Assembly: GCF_027213785.1 (NCBI RefSeq)
Contig: NZ_JAPWGO010000016.1
Location: 36,606-100,605, forward strand
Direction: 5' to 3'
DNA from: Limimaricola sp. G21655-S1
GTDB taxonomy: Bacteria > Pseudomonadota > Alphaproteobacteria > Rhodobacterales > Rhodobacteraceae
Length of the DNA stretch: 64,000 bases
Part shown: positions 31,753 to 39,444 of the stretch, in pieces
How positions within the stretch are numbered: position 1 is the first letter of the stretch
How the letters are laid out: every line of letters starts with the position of its first letter
The notes under the pieces: generated by a model
What the model was told of the DNA's origin: nothing
What the model saw: the letters and a program-made list of their open reading frames with translations, nothing else
The model's database searches: none
Program-made: the position numbers and the translations under genes

Positions 31753-31773
31753 GCGGGTTTCCGCCAAGATGAA
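31753..31773 (+). repeat. Dispersed intergenic motif, degenerate copy
   Basis: GCGGGTTTCCG followed by CCAAGATGAA; 16 of 21 positions match the copy at 43964-43984. It lies upstream of the IalB-like gene, in the gap without genes. Confidence 0.35.
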
Positions 31774-31806
31774 AAAGGGGCCGCGATGCGACCCCCTTCC
31801 CATGTT

Positions 31807-31826
31807 CTCCCTGTCGGACTTGGCCG
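31807..31826. repeat. Inverted partial copy of the candidate sRNA linker
   Basis: CTCCCTGTCGGACTTGGCCG on the plus strand closely matches the complement of 31924-31942, which reads CTCCCTGTCAGACTTGCCG on the minus strand: one substitution and one indel. The two arms enclose about 97 bases. This may be a partial duplication of the small-RNA-like element. Confidence 0.5.
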
Positions 31827-31901
31827 ACTAATTGCCGGGACGCTACGAGAAGGCGATCCCGACGTCAACCGGTATCGCAGCGCAACCCCCGGGCGGGGCG
31901 C

Positions 31902-31964
31902 AAAAAAACCGCGCCCGAAGGCGCGGCAAGTCTGACAGGGAGGACGTCGGGCGACATGCCCGAC
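31902..31964 (-). ncRNA. Candidate small RNA with CCTCCC linker and intrinsic terminator
   Basis: Read on the minus strand: hairpin GTCGGGC-ATGTC-GCCCGAC (31964-31946), an unpaired linker of 19 bases containing CCTCCC, then terminator hairpin CCGCGCC-TTCG-GGCGCGG (31926-31909) and seven T. No gene on the minus strand ends here, so the terminator needs another transcript. A 10-bp dyad upstream (31972-32018) may be a further 5' hairpin. C-rich linkers complementary to Shine-Dalgarno sequences are typical of alphaproteobacterial trans-acting sRNAs. No clear promoter was found; the 5' end is unknown. Confidence 0.5.
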
Positions 31965-31971
31965 ACCTACA

Positions 31972-32018
31972 TCATGCCACGGAATGGTTACCGGCGCTTT
32001 ACGAGAATCGTGGCATGA
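31972..32018. repeat. Perfect 10-bp inverted repeat
   Basis: TCATGCCACG (31972-31981) and CGTGGCATGA (32009-32018) flank 27 bases. The dyad lies between the candidate sRNA core and the next plus-strand gene. It could be a 5' hairpin of the RNA or a protein-binding site. Confidence 0.5.
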
Positions 32019-32190
32019 GATGGATCGGCGCGACGGCTGTGTCCTCGGGGTCGAAACCGGTCGTCTTGCATCTTTGGGTGGCGCGTACGGAATAATACAA
32101 AACTTGAAAGGTAGCAGTGCTGACGGAACGGAAACAATAGTGTAACGTTTGCGCCACGGGAGTGAGGTTTTTCATAATGGGAGGTACCGC

Positions 32191-32616
32191 ATGGATTCGA
32201 AGGTCGAGGAACTCTGGGCTTTGGAAAAGCGGCGCTGGCTCGATGGCGCCGAGTTCTACGAACGCCAGCTTGCCCCCGATGCCGCGATGGTCATTCCCTA
32301 TCCGTCGGGGCTTCAGGACCGTGTCGCCGCGCTGAGCGGTCAGTGCCCGGCCCGGCAGTGGGAGGCAGTGGAGCTGCATGACCAGAGCGTCACCCGGCAC
32401 GGCGAAACCGTTCTCCTGAGCTACCGCGTGGTGGCTTGGCGCGATTGCTGCCCCGAACCGCTGCGCGCCAGCTGCGCGTCCACCTATCTCGACGATGACG
32501 GCACCTGGTTGAGGCTTTCCCACGAGCGCGAGCCGCTCGATGTTGATGATACGAAGGGTAAGGTGTCCGTTCTCAAGCGCCCCACGCGCGTCGTCGCGCA
32601 TCTTGGGGCCGCGTAA
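32191..32616 (+). CDS. NTF2-like/DUF4440-type hypothetical protein
   Basis: A 141-residue cytosolic protein, starting MDSKVEELWALEKRRWLDG, with the profile of the NTF2-like superfamily: an N-terminal helix with WxLEKRRW, LSYRVVAWRD strands and ASTYLDDDGTWLRLSHER near the C-terminus. NTF2-like proteins are small cone-shaped folds used as enzymes or binding proteins; the function here is unknown. A strong GGGAGG Shine-Dalgarno fixes the ATG at 32191. It has its own terminator and a 519-base upstream gap. Confidence 0.78.
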   Translation: MDSKVEELWALEKRRWLDGAEFYERQLAPDAAMVIPYPSGLQDRVAALSGQCPARQWEAVELHDQSVTRHGETVLLSYRVVAWRDCCPEPLRASCASTYLDDDGTWLRLSHEREPLDVDDTKGKVSVLKRPTRVVAHLGAA

Positions 32617-32644
32617 GGGATCTTTTCCGAAGCCCGAACTTCGA

Positions 32645-32680
32645 GGCCGGCTCGCATGTGCGAGCTGGCCTTGTCCTTTT
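32645..32680 (+). terminator. Terminator of the NTF2-like gene
   Basis: GGCCGGCTCGCA (32645-32656), TG, TGCGAGCTGGCC (32659-32670) with one G/T pair, followed by TTGTCCTTTT. Confidence 0.82.
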
Positions 32681-32684
32681 CGGC

Positions 32685-33992
32685 TCAAGCGGCGTCGAGG
32701 GGCCGGATCTTGAGCGTCGCGAGGCGGTTCTCCTCCTTCGCGATCACCTCGAAGCGGAAGCCGTGGAAGCTGAACACCTGGCCTTCGGTCGGGATCATCT
32801 GCGCCTCGTGGATCACCAGTCCCGCGATGGTGTTGGCCTCTTCGTCGGGCAGGTTCCAGTCCTGTCGCCGGTTCAGGTCGCGGATCGTCATCGAGCCGTC
32901 GATCACGTAGGCGCCATCCTCGGTCATCGCGATCGGCTCTTCGCGCTCGGCGTCGAATTCGTCCGAGATCTCGCCGACGATCTCTTCGAGGATATCCTCC
33001 AGGGTGATCAGCCCGCGCAACGCGCCATACTCGTCCACCACGAGGGCGAAATGCGTATGCCGCTTGAGGAACTGGCGCATCTGGTCGTCGAGCGTGGTGG
33101 TTTCGGGGATGAAATAGGGCGTCATCGCGACATCCATGATGTCGAAGCTCTCCAGCTCTGCGGTGTCCACCGCCCCGTCGGCCATCATCTTGTGCATGGC
33201 GCGCAGCAGGTCCTTGGCGTGCAGGATGCCGACGATGTTCTCCGGCTCGTCGCGATAGAGCGGCAGCCGCGTATGCGGGCTCTCCAGACAGAGCGTGAGG
33301 ATCTCGGTGGCGGGCAGGTTGGCGTCGATCATCGCGATGTTGGAGCGATGCAGCATCACCTCCTCGACCGTGCGTTCGCCGAGATCCAGCGCACCGAGGA
33401 TGCGGTCGCGATCCTCGCGGTCGACCACCCCTTCCTCATGGCCGAGCGACAGCGCGCCGGCGATTTCCTCGCGTACCGCCAACACCTTGGTGTCGGGGTC
33501 GGTGCGCACCCCGAACATCCGCAGGAGCGCGCGGACGAGCACCTGCACCGCCGAGACGACGGGCGCGAAGATCAGGATCACGAGGCCGATCGGTCGGGCG
33601 ACACGGCTTGCGAAGGTTTCGGCATTGGTGATCGCGTAGGTCTTGGGCAGCACTTCGGCGAAGATCAGCACCAGAAGCGTCATGACCAATGTGGCCGCCG
33701 CGACGCCGCTATCGCCGAAGACGCGGGTGAGAAGGGCGGTGGCCAAAGAGGTGGCGAGGATGTTGACGACGTTGTTGCCAAGGAGCACCGAGCCGATCAG
33801 CCGCTCGTTATCCTCGGTGACATGCAGCGCCTGCGCCGCGCCCTTGGAACCGCGATCTGCGGCGGAGCGCAGCTTGCCCCGCGATGCGGCGGTGAGTGCA
33901 GTCTCCGAGCCCGAGAAAAAGGCCGAGGCCACCAGCAGGAGAAGGATCGCGACGCTGGTGATCCAGAAAGCGGCGTCTAGGGCGGTGTCCAT
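32685..33992 (-). CDS. CNNM/CorC family transporter-like protein (DUF21-CBS-CorC_HlyC)
   Basis: A 435-residue inner-membrane protein. The N-terminal DUF21 membrane domain starts ITSVAILLLLVASAFFSGSETALTAASR and includes LLGNNVVNILATSLAT and FAEVLPKTYAI. Two CBS domains follow (VMLHRSNIAMIDANLPATEIL; THFALVVDEYGALRGLITLEDILEEIVGEI), and the C-terminal CorC_HlyC domain ends the protein. Relatives are the bacterial magnesium-export proteins of the CNNM/CorC family, often mislabelled hemolysins. Transport of Mg2+ is inferred from family. Confidence 0.92.
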   Translation of the reverse strand: MDTALDAAFWITSVAILLLLVASAFFSGSETALTAASRGKLRSAADRGSKGAAQALHVTEDNERLIGSVLLGNNVVNILATSLATALLTRVFGDSGVAAATLVMTLLVLIFAEVLPKTYAITNAETFASRVARPIGLVILIFAPVVSAVQVLVRALLRMFGVRTDPDTKVLAVREEIAGALSLGHEEGVVDREDRDRILGALDLGERTVEEVMLHRSNIAMIDANLPATEILTLCLESPHTRLPLYRDEPENIVGILHAKDLLRAMHKMMADGAVDTAELESFDIMDVAMTPYFIPETTTLDDQMRQFLKRHTHFALVVDEYGALRGLITLEDILEEIVGEISDEFDAEREEPIAMTEDGAYVIDGSMTIRDLNRRQDWNLPDEEANTIAGLVIHEAQMIPTEGQVFSFHGFRFEVIAKEENRLATLKIRPLDAA

Positions 33993-34047
33993 GGGGTCCT
34001 TCGCGAAATGATTGATCCCCTGAGTTATGGACGAGAGGGGCGCTTGT

Positions 34048-35013
34048 TCAACCCTTGCCGGGCGGGACTTGTCGCGGAGTGGCCCGGGCCAGGGGGTGGT
34101 GTTCGTGCACCAGCGCGCTCAATCGCTCGCTTTGGACATGTGTGTAGATCTCGGTGGTGGACAGATCCGCGTGGCCAAGCAACGCTTGGATCGCCCGCAG
34201 ATCGGCACCGCCCGCCAGCAAATGGCTGGCAAAGGCATGGCGCAGCACGTGCGGCGTCACCTGATCGGGCGAAAGACCGGCGGCGATCGCCAGTTCCTTG
34301 ACCATCACGAAAAAGCTCTGGCGCGTCAGGTGCCCGTTGCGGCCGCGCGCCGGAAACAGGAATTTCGAAGCGGGCTTGCCAGCGGCGCTGGCCGCCGCCT
34401 CGGCTTCGTCGCGCCGGGCCAGCCAGGCCGCGACGGCGGCGCGGGCGGGGCGGGACAGCGGCACCATGCGCTCGCGCCCGCCCTTGCCGCGCACCAGCAG
34501 CATCTCGGGATCGCCGCGCAGAGACGCCACCGGCAGGCTCACGAGTTCGGAGACGCGCAGGCCCGTGGCGTATAGCAGCTCCATCAGGCAAGTGGCGCGC
34601 AACGGATCGCGCGGGTGGTCGCGGGCGGCCAGGAGCAGCGCCTCCACCTCCTCGCGCGACAGCGTGCCCGGCAATCGGCGGCTGCGCCCCGGCCCCTTGA
34701 GACGGATCGCCGGATTGTCCTCGCGCCAGCCTTCCTCGAAGGCGAAACGGTAGAGCTGTCGGATCGATGAGAGTCGCCTCGCCCGGGTCGCGGCCGAAAG
34801 CCCCTCGGCCTCGCAGGAAACGAGGTAGTCCTCGACCATCGCCTGCGTGGCCGTGGCGAAATGCGCGTCGCGATACGCCAGCCAGCCCGAGAAATCCGAC
34901 AGGTCGCGGCCATAGGCGAGAAGCGTGTTGCGGGCGGCGTCTAGCTCGGCGGCCTGCGCCTCCAGAAAGGCGGAGATCCAATGGGCCATCGGCACCGACG
35001 CCGCATCGCTCAC
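34048..35013 (-). CDS. xerD: Tyrosine recombinase XerD
   Basis: XerD resolves chromosome dimers at dif with XerC and FtsK. The 321-residue protein has the N-terminal SAM-like core-binding domain and the C-terminal catalytic domain with all expected residues: Arg153 (TGLRVSEL), Lys177 (RGKGGRER), His255 and Arg258 (HVLRHAFA), His281 (LGHADLSTTEIY) and nucleophile Tyr290. The chromosomal setting next to aroK-aroB supports the housekeeping enzyme rather than a mobile integrase. The start overlaps the end of the upstream gene by 4 bases (35010-35013). Confidence 0.92.
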   Translation of the reverse strand: MSDAASVPMAHWISAFLEAQAAELDAARNTLLAYGRDLSDFSGWLAYRDAHFATATQAMVEDYLVSCEAEGLSAATRARRLSSIRQLYRFAFEEGWREDNPAIRLKGPGRSRRLPGTLSREEVEALLLAARDHPRDPLRATCLMELLYATGLRVSELVSLPVASLRGDPEMLLVRGKGGRERMVPLSRPARAAVAAWLARRDEAEAAASAAGKPASKFLFPARGRNGHLTRQSFFVMVKELAIAAGLSPDQVTPHVLRHAFASHLLAGGADLRAIQALLGHADLSTTEIYTHVQSERLSALVHEHHPLARATPRQVPPGKG

Positions 35014-36563
35014 GCGTCGCGCTCCAGAATGAGCATCTGCAGTGCGATGCGGCGCGCCGGGTCCTCGAGCCCGACCGCGCGCAGCGCCGCCAGGCCCTCG
35101 CTCAGCGCGCCGGTATCGCCGGCCCGGCCCTCGTCGATCAACGAGATCGCCCGCAGGATCACCTCGCCGACCCGGCCTTCATCGATCATCTGCACCAGTG
35201 CCTCGGACGGCTGCTCCGCCTCGAACCCGTTCAAAAGCGCCAGCGCGATCGGGTCGTCCTCGGGGGCGAGGTCGGATCGCGTCCCCTCGGGCAGGCCGCG
35301 CGCCAAGGCGACGAGCATCTCCTCCTCCGCATCGCGCGCCTCGTGTTCCAAGGCCACGGCCTCGTAGTCGGGACCGAGCAGGCCGATGGTGAAGGCGGTT
35401 TCGGCAACGTCCTTTGGCAGGTCCATCTCGGCGATCTGCGGGCCGAAATGCTGGGCGAAGGCCGTGCCGAGGCGCGCCTCGCGCATGATTTCCCAGACCT
35501 CCGGCAATTTCTCGGCCACGGCCATCGCGTCGGCCTTTCGCAGCGCGGCGTCAAAGGCCTGAATGGCGCTCGCACGGTCCCAGATTCCACCGGACGCGGC
35601 TGGCACCCGGTCGGTATAGATGCCGAACAGCCGCGTCGGCTCGATGGCACCGTGTCGCGCCAGCCGCTCCGCCGCCTCGATCTGAGCGCGCCACGCCTTG
35701 GTCTGTCGCAGATCCGCGTGGCTGAAGGCGCGGGGCAGGGAGCCAGAGGGCATCGCCTCGCCGACCGCTTCGCGCAGGCGATAGACCAGCGGCGTCACAC
35801 GTTCGGGCTCTGCCAGCGGCGGCTCGCCCTCGTAGAGATCGGGGTCGAGAAAACGCGACAGCATCGCGTCCTCGGCATCGGTCACCTCGCCCAGCGCGCG
35901 GGCGGAGTTCAGCGTCAGGGCCGCCGCCTGCCAGTCGCCGTCACGGGCAAGACAGAAGATTTGCGCGGGGCGGGTGGGGGCGATGGTCGGCTTGTTGCGC
36001 ATCGCGTGGCAGGCTTGGGTCTCCTCGCCGGTGAGCAGCGCGGTGTCGAACCAGCGCCGGAAGCGGTCCGGATCGTCGGGGCCGGCCTCGACCAGCATCT
36101 CTGCCGCAGGTTCGAGAGCGCCCATTTCGAGCAGCCGGTCGATCCGGGCGAGGAACAGGGTGCCGAGGGCATCGGCATCCACGGGCGGGTCGGCCTCGGC
36201 GACCATCAGCAGCCGCATGAGCTGTTCGATGGCGGGCAGGGTGTCGAGCTTCTGCGCGGCGATCAGCGCCGCCAGCCGCTCCTGCTCGCTGGCCGACCAC
36301 AGCCCGCGGGGCAGCCCCGAAATGCGTGGCGCGACGAGGCCGACCGCGTCCGGCGAACGCGAATCGAGCGGCTGCACCGAGACCTGCGGCGCGGCCGCGC
36401 TTTCGGCCACGGGCGGCTCGACCGTCGGAGCGGGGGGCGGATTCGGGGCGACGGAACGCGACAGCCAGTCGATCGCCGACAGCGGTTCTCCGCCGGTCTC
36501 GGCATCCTGCGCCAGCAGCGGCTGACCCAGAACCAGCGCGAGAAGGAGGCCCGCCTTCCTCAC
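35010..36563 (-). CDS. Hypothetical secreted/periplasmic protein, helix-rich
   Basis: I do not recognise a named family. The 517-residue protein has a signal peptide (MRKAGLLLALVLGQPLLA-QD), a proline-rich stretch (PNPPPAPTVEPP, about residues 40-52), and then a long region of alpha-helical, alanine/leucine/glutamate-rich segments resembling helical repeats. It starts with GTG inside the stop codon of the small membrane protein gene (GTGA) and its stop overlaps xerD, so the three are probably one operon. It is likely a periplasmic scaffold, but this is only inference. Confidence 0.75.
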   Translation of the reverse strand: MRKAGLLLALVLGQPLLAQDAETGGEPLSAIDWLSRSVAPNPPPAPTVEPPVAESAAAPQVSVQPLDSRSPDAVGLVAPRISGLPRGLWSASEQERLAALIAAQKLDTLPAIEQLMRLLMVAEADPPVDADALGTLFLARIDRLLEMGALEPAAEMLVEAGPDDPDRFRRWFDTALLTGEETQACHAMRNKPTIAPTRPAQIFCLARDGDWQAAALTLNSARALGEVTDAEDAMLSRFLDPDLYEGEPPLAEPERVTPLVYRLREAVGEAMPSGSLPRAFSHADLRQTKAWRAQIEAAERLARHGAIEPTRLFGIYTDRVPAASGGIWDRASAIQAFDAALRKADAMAVAEKLPEVWEIMREARLGTAFAQHFGPQIAEMDLPKDVAETAFTIGLLGPDYEAVALEHEARDAEEEMLVALARGLPEGTRSDLAPEDDPIALALLNGFEAEQPSEALVQMIDEGRVGEVILRAISLIDEGRAGDTGALSEGLAALRAVGLEDPARRIALQMLILERDA

Positions 36564-36730
36564 CGCCCGATCTCGATGGTGACGGGCTTCACCACCTCCG
36601 ACACAGGGGCCGCGAAATCGGCGGGGAACAGCATCGGCCCCACATAGGCGTAGGCCAGCAGGCCCAGAGCCGCCAGCACCACGAGGATCAACGCCGCCTT
36701 CACCAGCGCCCAGATCAGTCGTCTCAACAT
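36560..36730 (-). CDS. Small single-pass membrane protein of unknown function
   Basis: A 56-residue protein, MLRRLIWALVKAALILVVLA..., with one hydrophobic segment (about residues 7-30) and a short periplasmic tail ending VVKPVTIEIGR. The start at 36730 is preferred over 36757 because the positive-then-hydrophobic pattern begins there. It is translationally coupled (GTGA) to the downstream 517-residue protein, so the two may work together at the membrane. No family is recognised. Confidence 0.7.
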   Translation of the reverse strand: MLRRLIWALVKAALILVVLAALGLLAYAYVGPMLFPADFAAPVSEVVKPVTIEIGR

Positions 36731-36872
36731 CCCGCTCGTCCTCTTGCCCCGGGTCACGGGCGGCCGCGCGCCGCCTCTTACGAGCGATTCATAACTGGTC
36801 TTTCGGCCGAGATCACGTCATTCAGGGCAGGAATTTGCGAGGGCCCGCAGGTCGGGCCGCGACGGGGGCATT

Positions 36873-37457
36873 ATGGCGGCAGGAAAGGCGCGCAGGAGCG
36901 GTGACGGCAGCGCGATGCGTTTGCGCCGGCCGGTGGTGCTGGTCGGCATGATGGGCTCCGGCAAGACCGCGATCGGCCGCGCCCTCTCGGCCCGGCTTGG
37001 TTGCGGCTTCGTCGACAGCGACACGGCCATCGAAGAGGCCGCCAAATGCTCCATCGCCGAAATCTTCGCTCGCGACGGCGAAGCGTTCTTTCGGGCCCGC
37101 GAGAGCGAGGTGCTGGAACGGTTGCTCGAGGCCGGACCACGCGTCGTTTCGACCGGCGGCGGTGCGTTTCTTGCTCCGCGCAATCGCGATGCGATCGCGG
37201 CGCGGGGCGCCGCGCTCTGGCTCGACGCGGATCTCGACCTGCTCTGGGAGCGGGTCCGTCACAAATCCACCCGGCCGCTGCTGCGCACCCCCGACCCGCG
37301 CGGCACGCTGTCCCGGCTGCTCGACGAGCGGCGCCCGATCTATGCCGAGGCGCCGATGCGCCTCGTCGCCCGGCCCGGCGATTCGATCGAGGTCACGACC
37401 GACCGCGTGATCGAGACACTCGCGCAGCGGCCCGATATACTGGAGACCCGCCCATGA
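36873..37457 (+). CDS. aroK: Shikimate kinase
   Basis: Phosphorylates shikimate in the aromatic amino-acid pathway. The 194-residue protein has the Walker A GMMGSGKT and the GFVDSD, STGGGAFL and shikimate-binding ARDGEAFFRARE elements, and the LID region RPLLRTPDPRGTLSRLLDERRPIYAE. The ATG at 36873 has GGGGG about 5 bases upstream; the family start may instead be the ATG at 36915 (MRLRRPVVLVGMMG). It overlaps aroB by 4 bases (ATGA), so the two are coupled. Confidence 0.94.
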   Translation: MAAGKARRSGDGSAMRLRRPVVLVGMMGSGKTAIGRALSARLGCGFVDSDTAIEEAAKCSIAEIFARDGEAFFRARESEVLERLLEAGPRVVSTGGGAFLAPRNRDAIAARGAALWLDADLDLLWERVRHKSTRPLLRTPDPRGTLSRLLDERRPIYAEAPMRLVARPGDSIEVTTDRVIETLAQRPDILETRP

Positions 37458-38587
37458 ACGCTTTCGCCACCGCCTCGCGCATCGCCACGGTTCGCGTCGA
37501 TCTGCCGGGCCGTGCCTATGACATCCATGTCGGGGCCGGGCTCGTGGCGCAGGCCGGGCAACGGCTCAAGCCGCTGCTGCGGCGCGGGCGGGTCGCGATC
37601 ATCACCGACGAAACCGTGGCGCGGGAGCATCTGGGCGCGCTCGAGGCGGGGCTCGCGGTCGAAGGAATCGAGTCGGTCAGTCTCGCGCTGCCGCCGGGCG
37701 AGGGCACCAAGTCCTGGGAAGGGCTGGCCCGTGCCACCGAATGGCTGATCGAGGAGCGGGTCGAACGCGGCGATCTGGTCGTGGCCTTCGGTGGCGGCGT
37801 GATCGGCGATCTCGCGGGCTTCGCCGCGGCCATCACCCGGCGCGGCATCCGCTTCGCGCAGATCCCGACCACCCTGCTGGCGCAAGTCGACAGCTCTGTC
37901 GGTGGCAAGACCGGCATCAACACTGCGCAGGGCAAGAACCTTGCCGGGGCATTTCATCAGCCGGTCGTGGTGCTCGCCGACATCTCCCTTCTCGACACGT
38001 TGCCCGAGCGCGAATTCCTTTCGGGCTATGGCGAGGTGGTGAAATACGGCCTGCTGGGCGACGCGGCCTTCTTCGAATGGCTGGAGGCCAATGGTGCCAG
38101 CCTGCGCGACGGCGACGCCGCGGCACGGCTCGAGGCGGTGCGCCGGTCCTGCGAGATGAAGGCCGAGATCGTGATGCGCGACGAAACCGAGCAGGGGGAC
38201 CGGGCCCTTCTTAATCTCGGCCATACCTTCTGCCACGCCCTCGAGGCGGCGACGGGCTATTCCGACCGGCTCCGGCATGGCGAAGGCGTGGCGATCGGCT
38301 GCGCGCTGGCCTTCGACCTGTCCGCCCGGCTCGGGCTCTGCGCGCAGGAAGACCCGTCCCGGGTCCGCGCGCATCTGGCCGAAATGGGCATGCGCGCCGA
38401 TCTCAGGGCGATTCCCGGCGATCTGCCGCCGGCCGAAGCGCTGCTCGGGCTGATGCGGCAGGACAAGAAGGTGCAGGATGGCAGGCTGCGCTTCGTGTTG
38501 GCGCGCGGTATCGGTCAAGCCTTCGTCACCTCCGACGTGCAACCTGAGGCAGTGCTCGGCGTGCTGCGCGACAGCGCCCGGCACTGA
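37454..38587 (+). CDS. aroB: 3-dehydroquinate synthase
   Basis: AroB makes the first cyclic intermediate of the shikimate pathway from DAHP, with NAD and a divalent metal. The 377-residue protein shows LPPGEGTKSWE, FGGGVIGDLAGFAAAITRRGIRF, PTTLLAQVDSSVGGKTGIN, FLSGYGEVVKYGLL and the metal-ligand segment LLNLGHTFCHALE with RHGEGVAIG. The start is fixed by overlap with the aroK stop. Together with aroK it is the classical aroKB pair. Confidence 0.97.
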   Translation: MNAFATASRIATVRVDLPGRAYDIHVGAGLVAQAGQRLKPLLRRGRVAIITDETVAREHLGALEAGLAVEGIESVSLALPPGEGTKSWEGLARATEWLIEERVERGDLVVAFGGGVIGDLAGFAAAITRRGIRFAQIPTTLLAQVDSSVGGKTGINTAQGKNLAGAFHQPVVVLADISLLDTLPEREFLSGYGEVVKYGLLGDAAFFEWLEANGASLRDGDAAARLEAVRRSCEMKAEIVMRDETEQGDRALLNLGHTFCHALEAATGYSDRLRHGEGVAIGCALAFDLSARLGLCAQEDPSRVRAHLAEMGMRADLRAIPGDLPPAEALLGLMRQDKKVQDGRLRFVLARGIGQAFVTSDVQPEAVLGVLRDSARH

Positions 38588-38776
38588 TCCGCTCAGAACC
38601 TCAGCAGGGTTCCGCCGATCGGCTGCGACAGGGCTGTGCATTTTTCTGCAATGGGCTCGAACTTCCGCTTCGTTCATGTGTTCTAGGCCGGACGCGCCGG
38701 ACATTTTCCGGCCGTTCGCCTTGGACGCCACCTCCCAAACACGTGCGTCCAGGGACAGAAGGAACAGGAGCTACAA

Positions 38777-39391
38777 ATGAAATTCTCGACTTCCTCCCTC
38801 GCCGTTGTTCTCGGCCTCGCAGCTGCCCCCGCCTTCGCCGGCGGTCTGGCCATGCCCGTCGCCGACCCCGTCGCCCCCGCGGCCCCCGTGGCCGTCGCCC
38901 CCGTCGTCGCGCCCAGCGCCGACTGGACCGGCTTCTACGCCGGTGGCCAGCTCGGCTACGGCCAGTCCGAGTCCGATGACCTCGGCTTCGACGAAGATGG
39001 CGCCGTCTATGGTGGCCAGGTCGGCTACAACTACGATTTCGGCCGCTTCGTGATGGGTGGCGAACTCTCCTATGTCGGCACCGAGATCGGTGACGAGGAC
39101 GCCGGCGCCGAGATCGACGGCGTTGCCGCTGCCAAGCTGCGCGCCGGTTACGACGCGGGCGCCTTCATGCCCTACGTGACCGCCGGCTACGCCAGCGCCT
39201 ACACCGCCGACGAAGTCGCCGGCGACGACCAGTTCGACGGCTACGTCTATGGTGCCGGCGTGGACTACAAGGTCACCGAGAACATCGTGGTGGGCGGCGA
39301 GATCCTCCAGCACGAGTTCGAGGATCTGGGCGAAACCGACAACGATCTCGACGCGACCACCGCCGCCGCGCGCGTGTCCTACCAGTTCTGA
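38777..39391 (+). CDS. Outer-membrane beta-barrel protein (Omp25/31-like)
   Basis: A 204-residue protein with a signal peptide (cleavage near AFA-GG), a Pro/Ala/Val-rich linker (DPVAPAAPVAVAPVVAP), then a small beta-barrel beginning DWTGFYAGGQLGYG and ending in the terminal Phe of SYQF, the signal for BAM-mediated insertion. Acidic loops (DEDAGAEID, DDLGFDED) alternate with aromatic strands, as in an 8-stranded barrel of the alphaproteobacterial Omp25/Omp31 type. A strong AGGAG Shine-Dalgarno precedes the ATG. It is monocistronic, with a strong terminator. Confidence 0.87.
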   Translation: MKFSTSSLAVVLGLAAAPAFAGGLAMPVADPVAPAAPVAVAPVVAPSADWTGFYAGGQLGYGQSESDDLGFDEDGAVYGGQVGYNYDFGRFVMGGELSYVGTEIGDEDAGAEIDGVAAAKLRAGYDAGAFMPYVTAGYASAYTADEVAGDDQFDGYVYGAGVDYKVTENIVVGGEILQHEFEDLGETDNDLDATTAAARVSYQF

Positions 39392-39444
39392 TCCGGAACC
39401 GGCCCGGCGTCATGCCGGGCCGGCTTCGATCGGAACATGACCGT

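Noticed and set aside
31999..32688. Minus-strand frame opposite the NTF2-like gene that might use the terminator at 31902
   Set aside because: Its stop is at 31999, and most of it is antisense to a gene with a strong ribosome binding site, so it does not explain the terminator.
34048..35013. Integrase of a mobile element
   Set aside because: The setting beside conserved envelope genes and aroKB, and the XerD-like sequence, fit the housekeeping recombinase.
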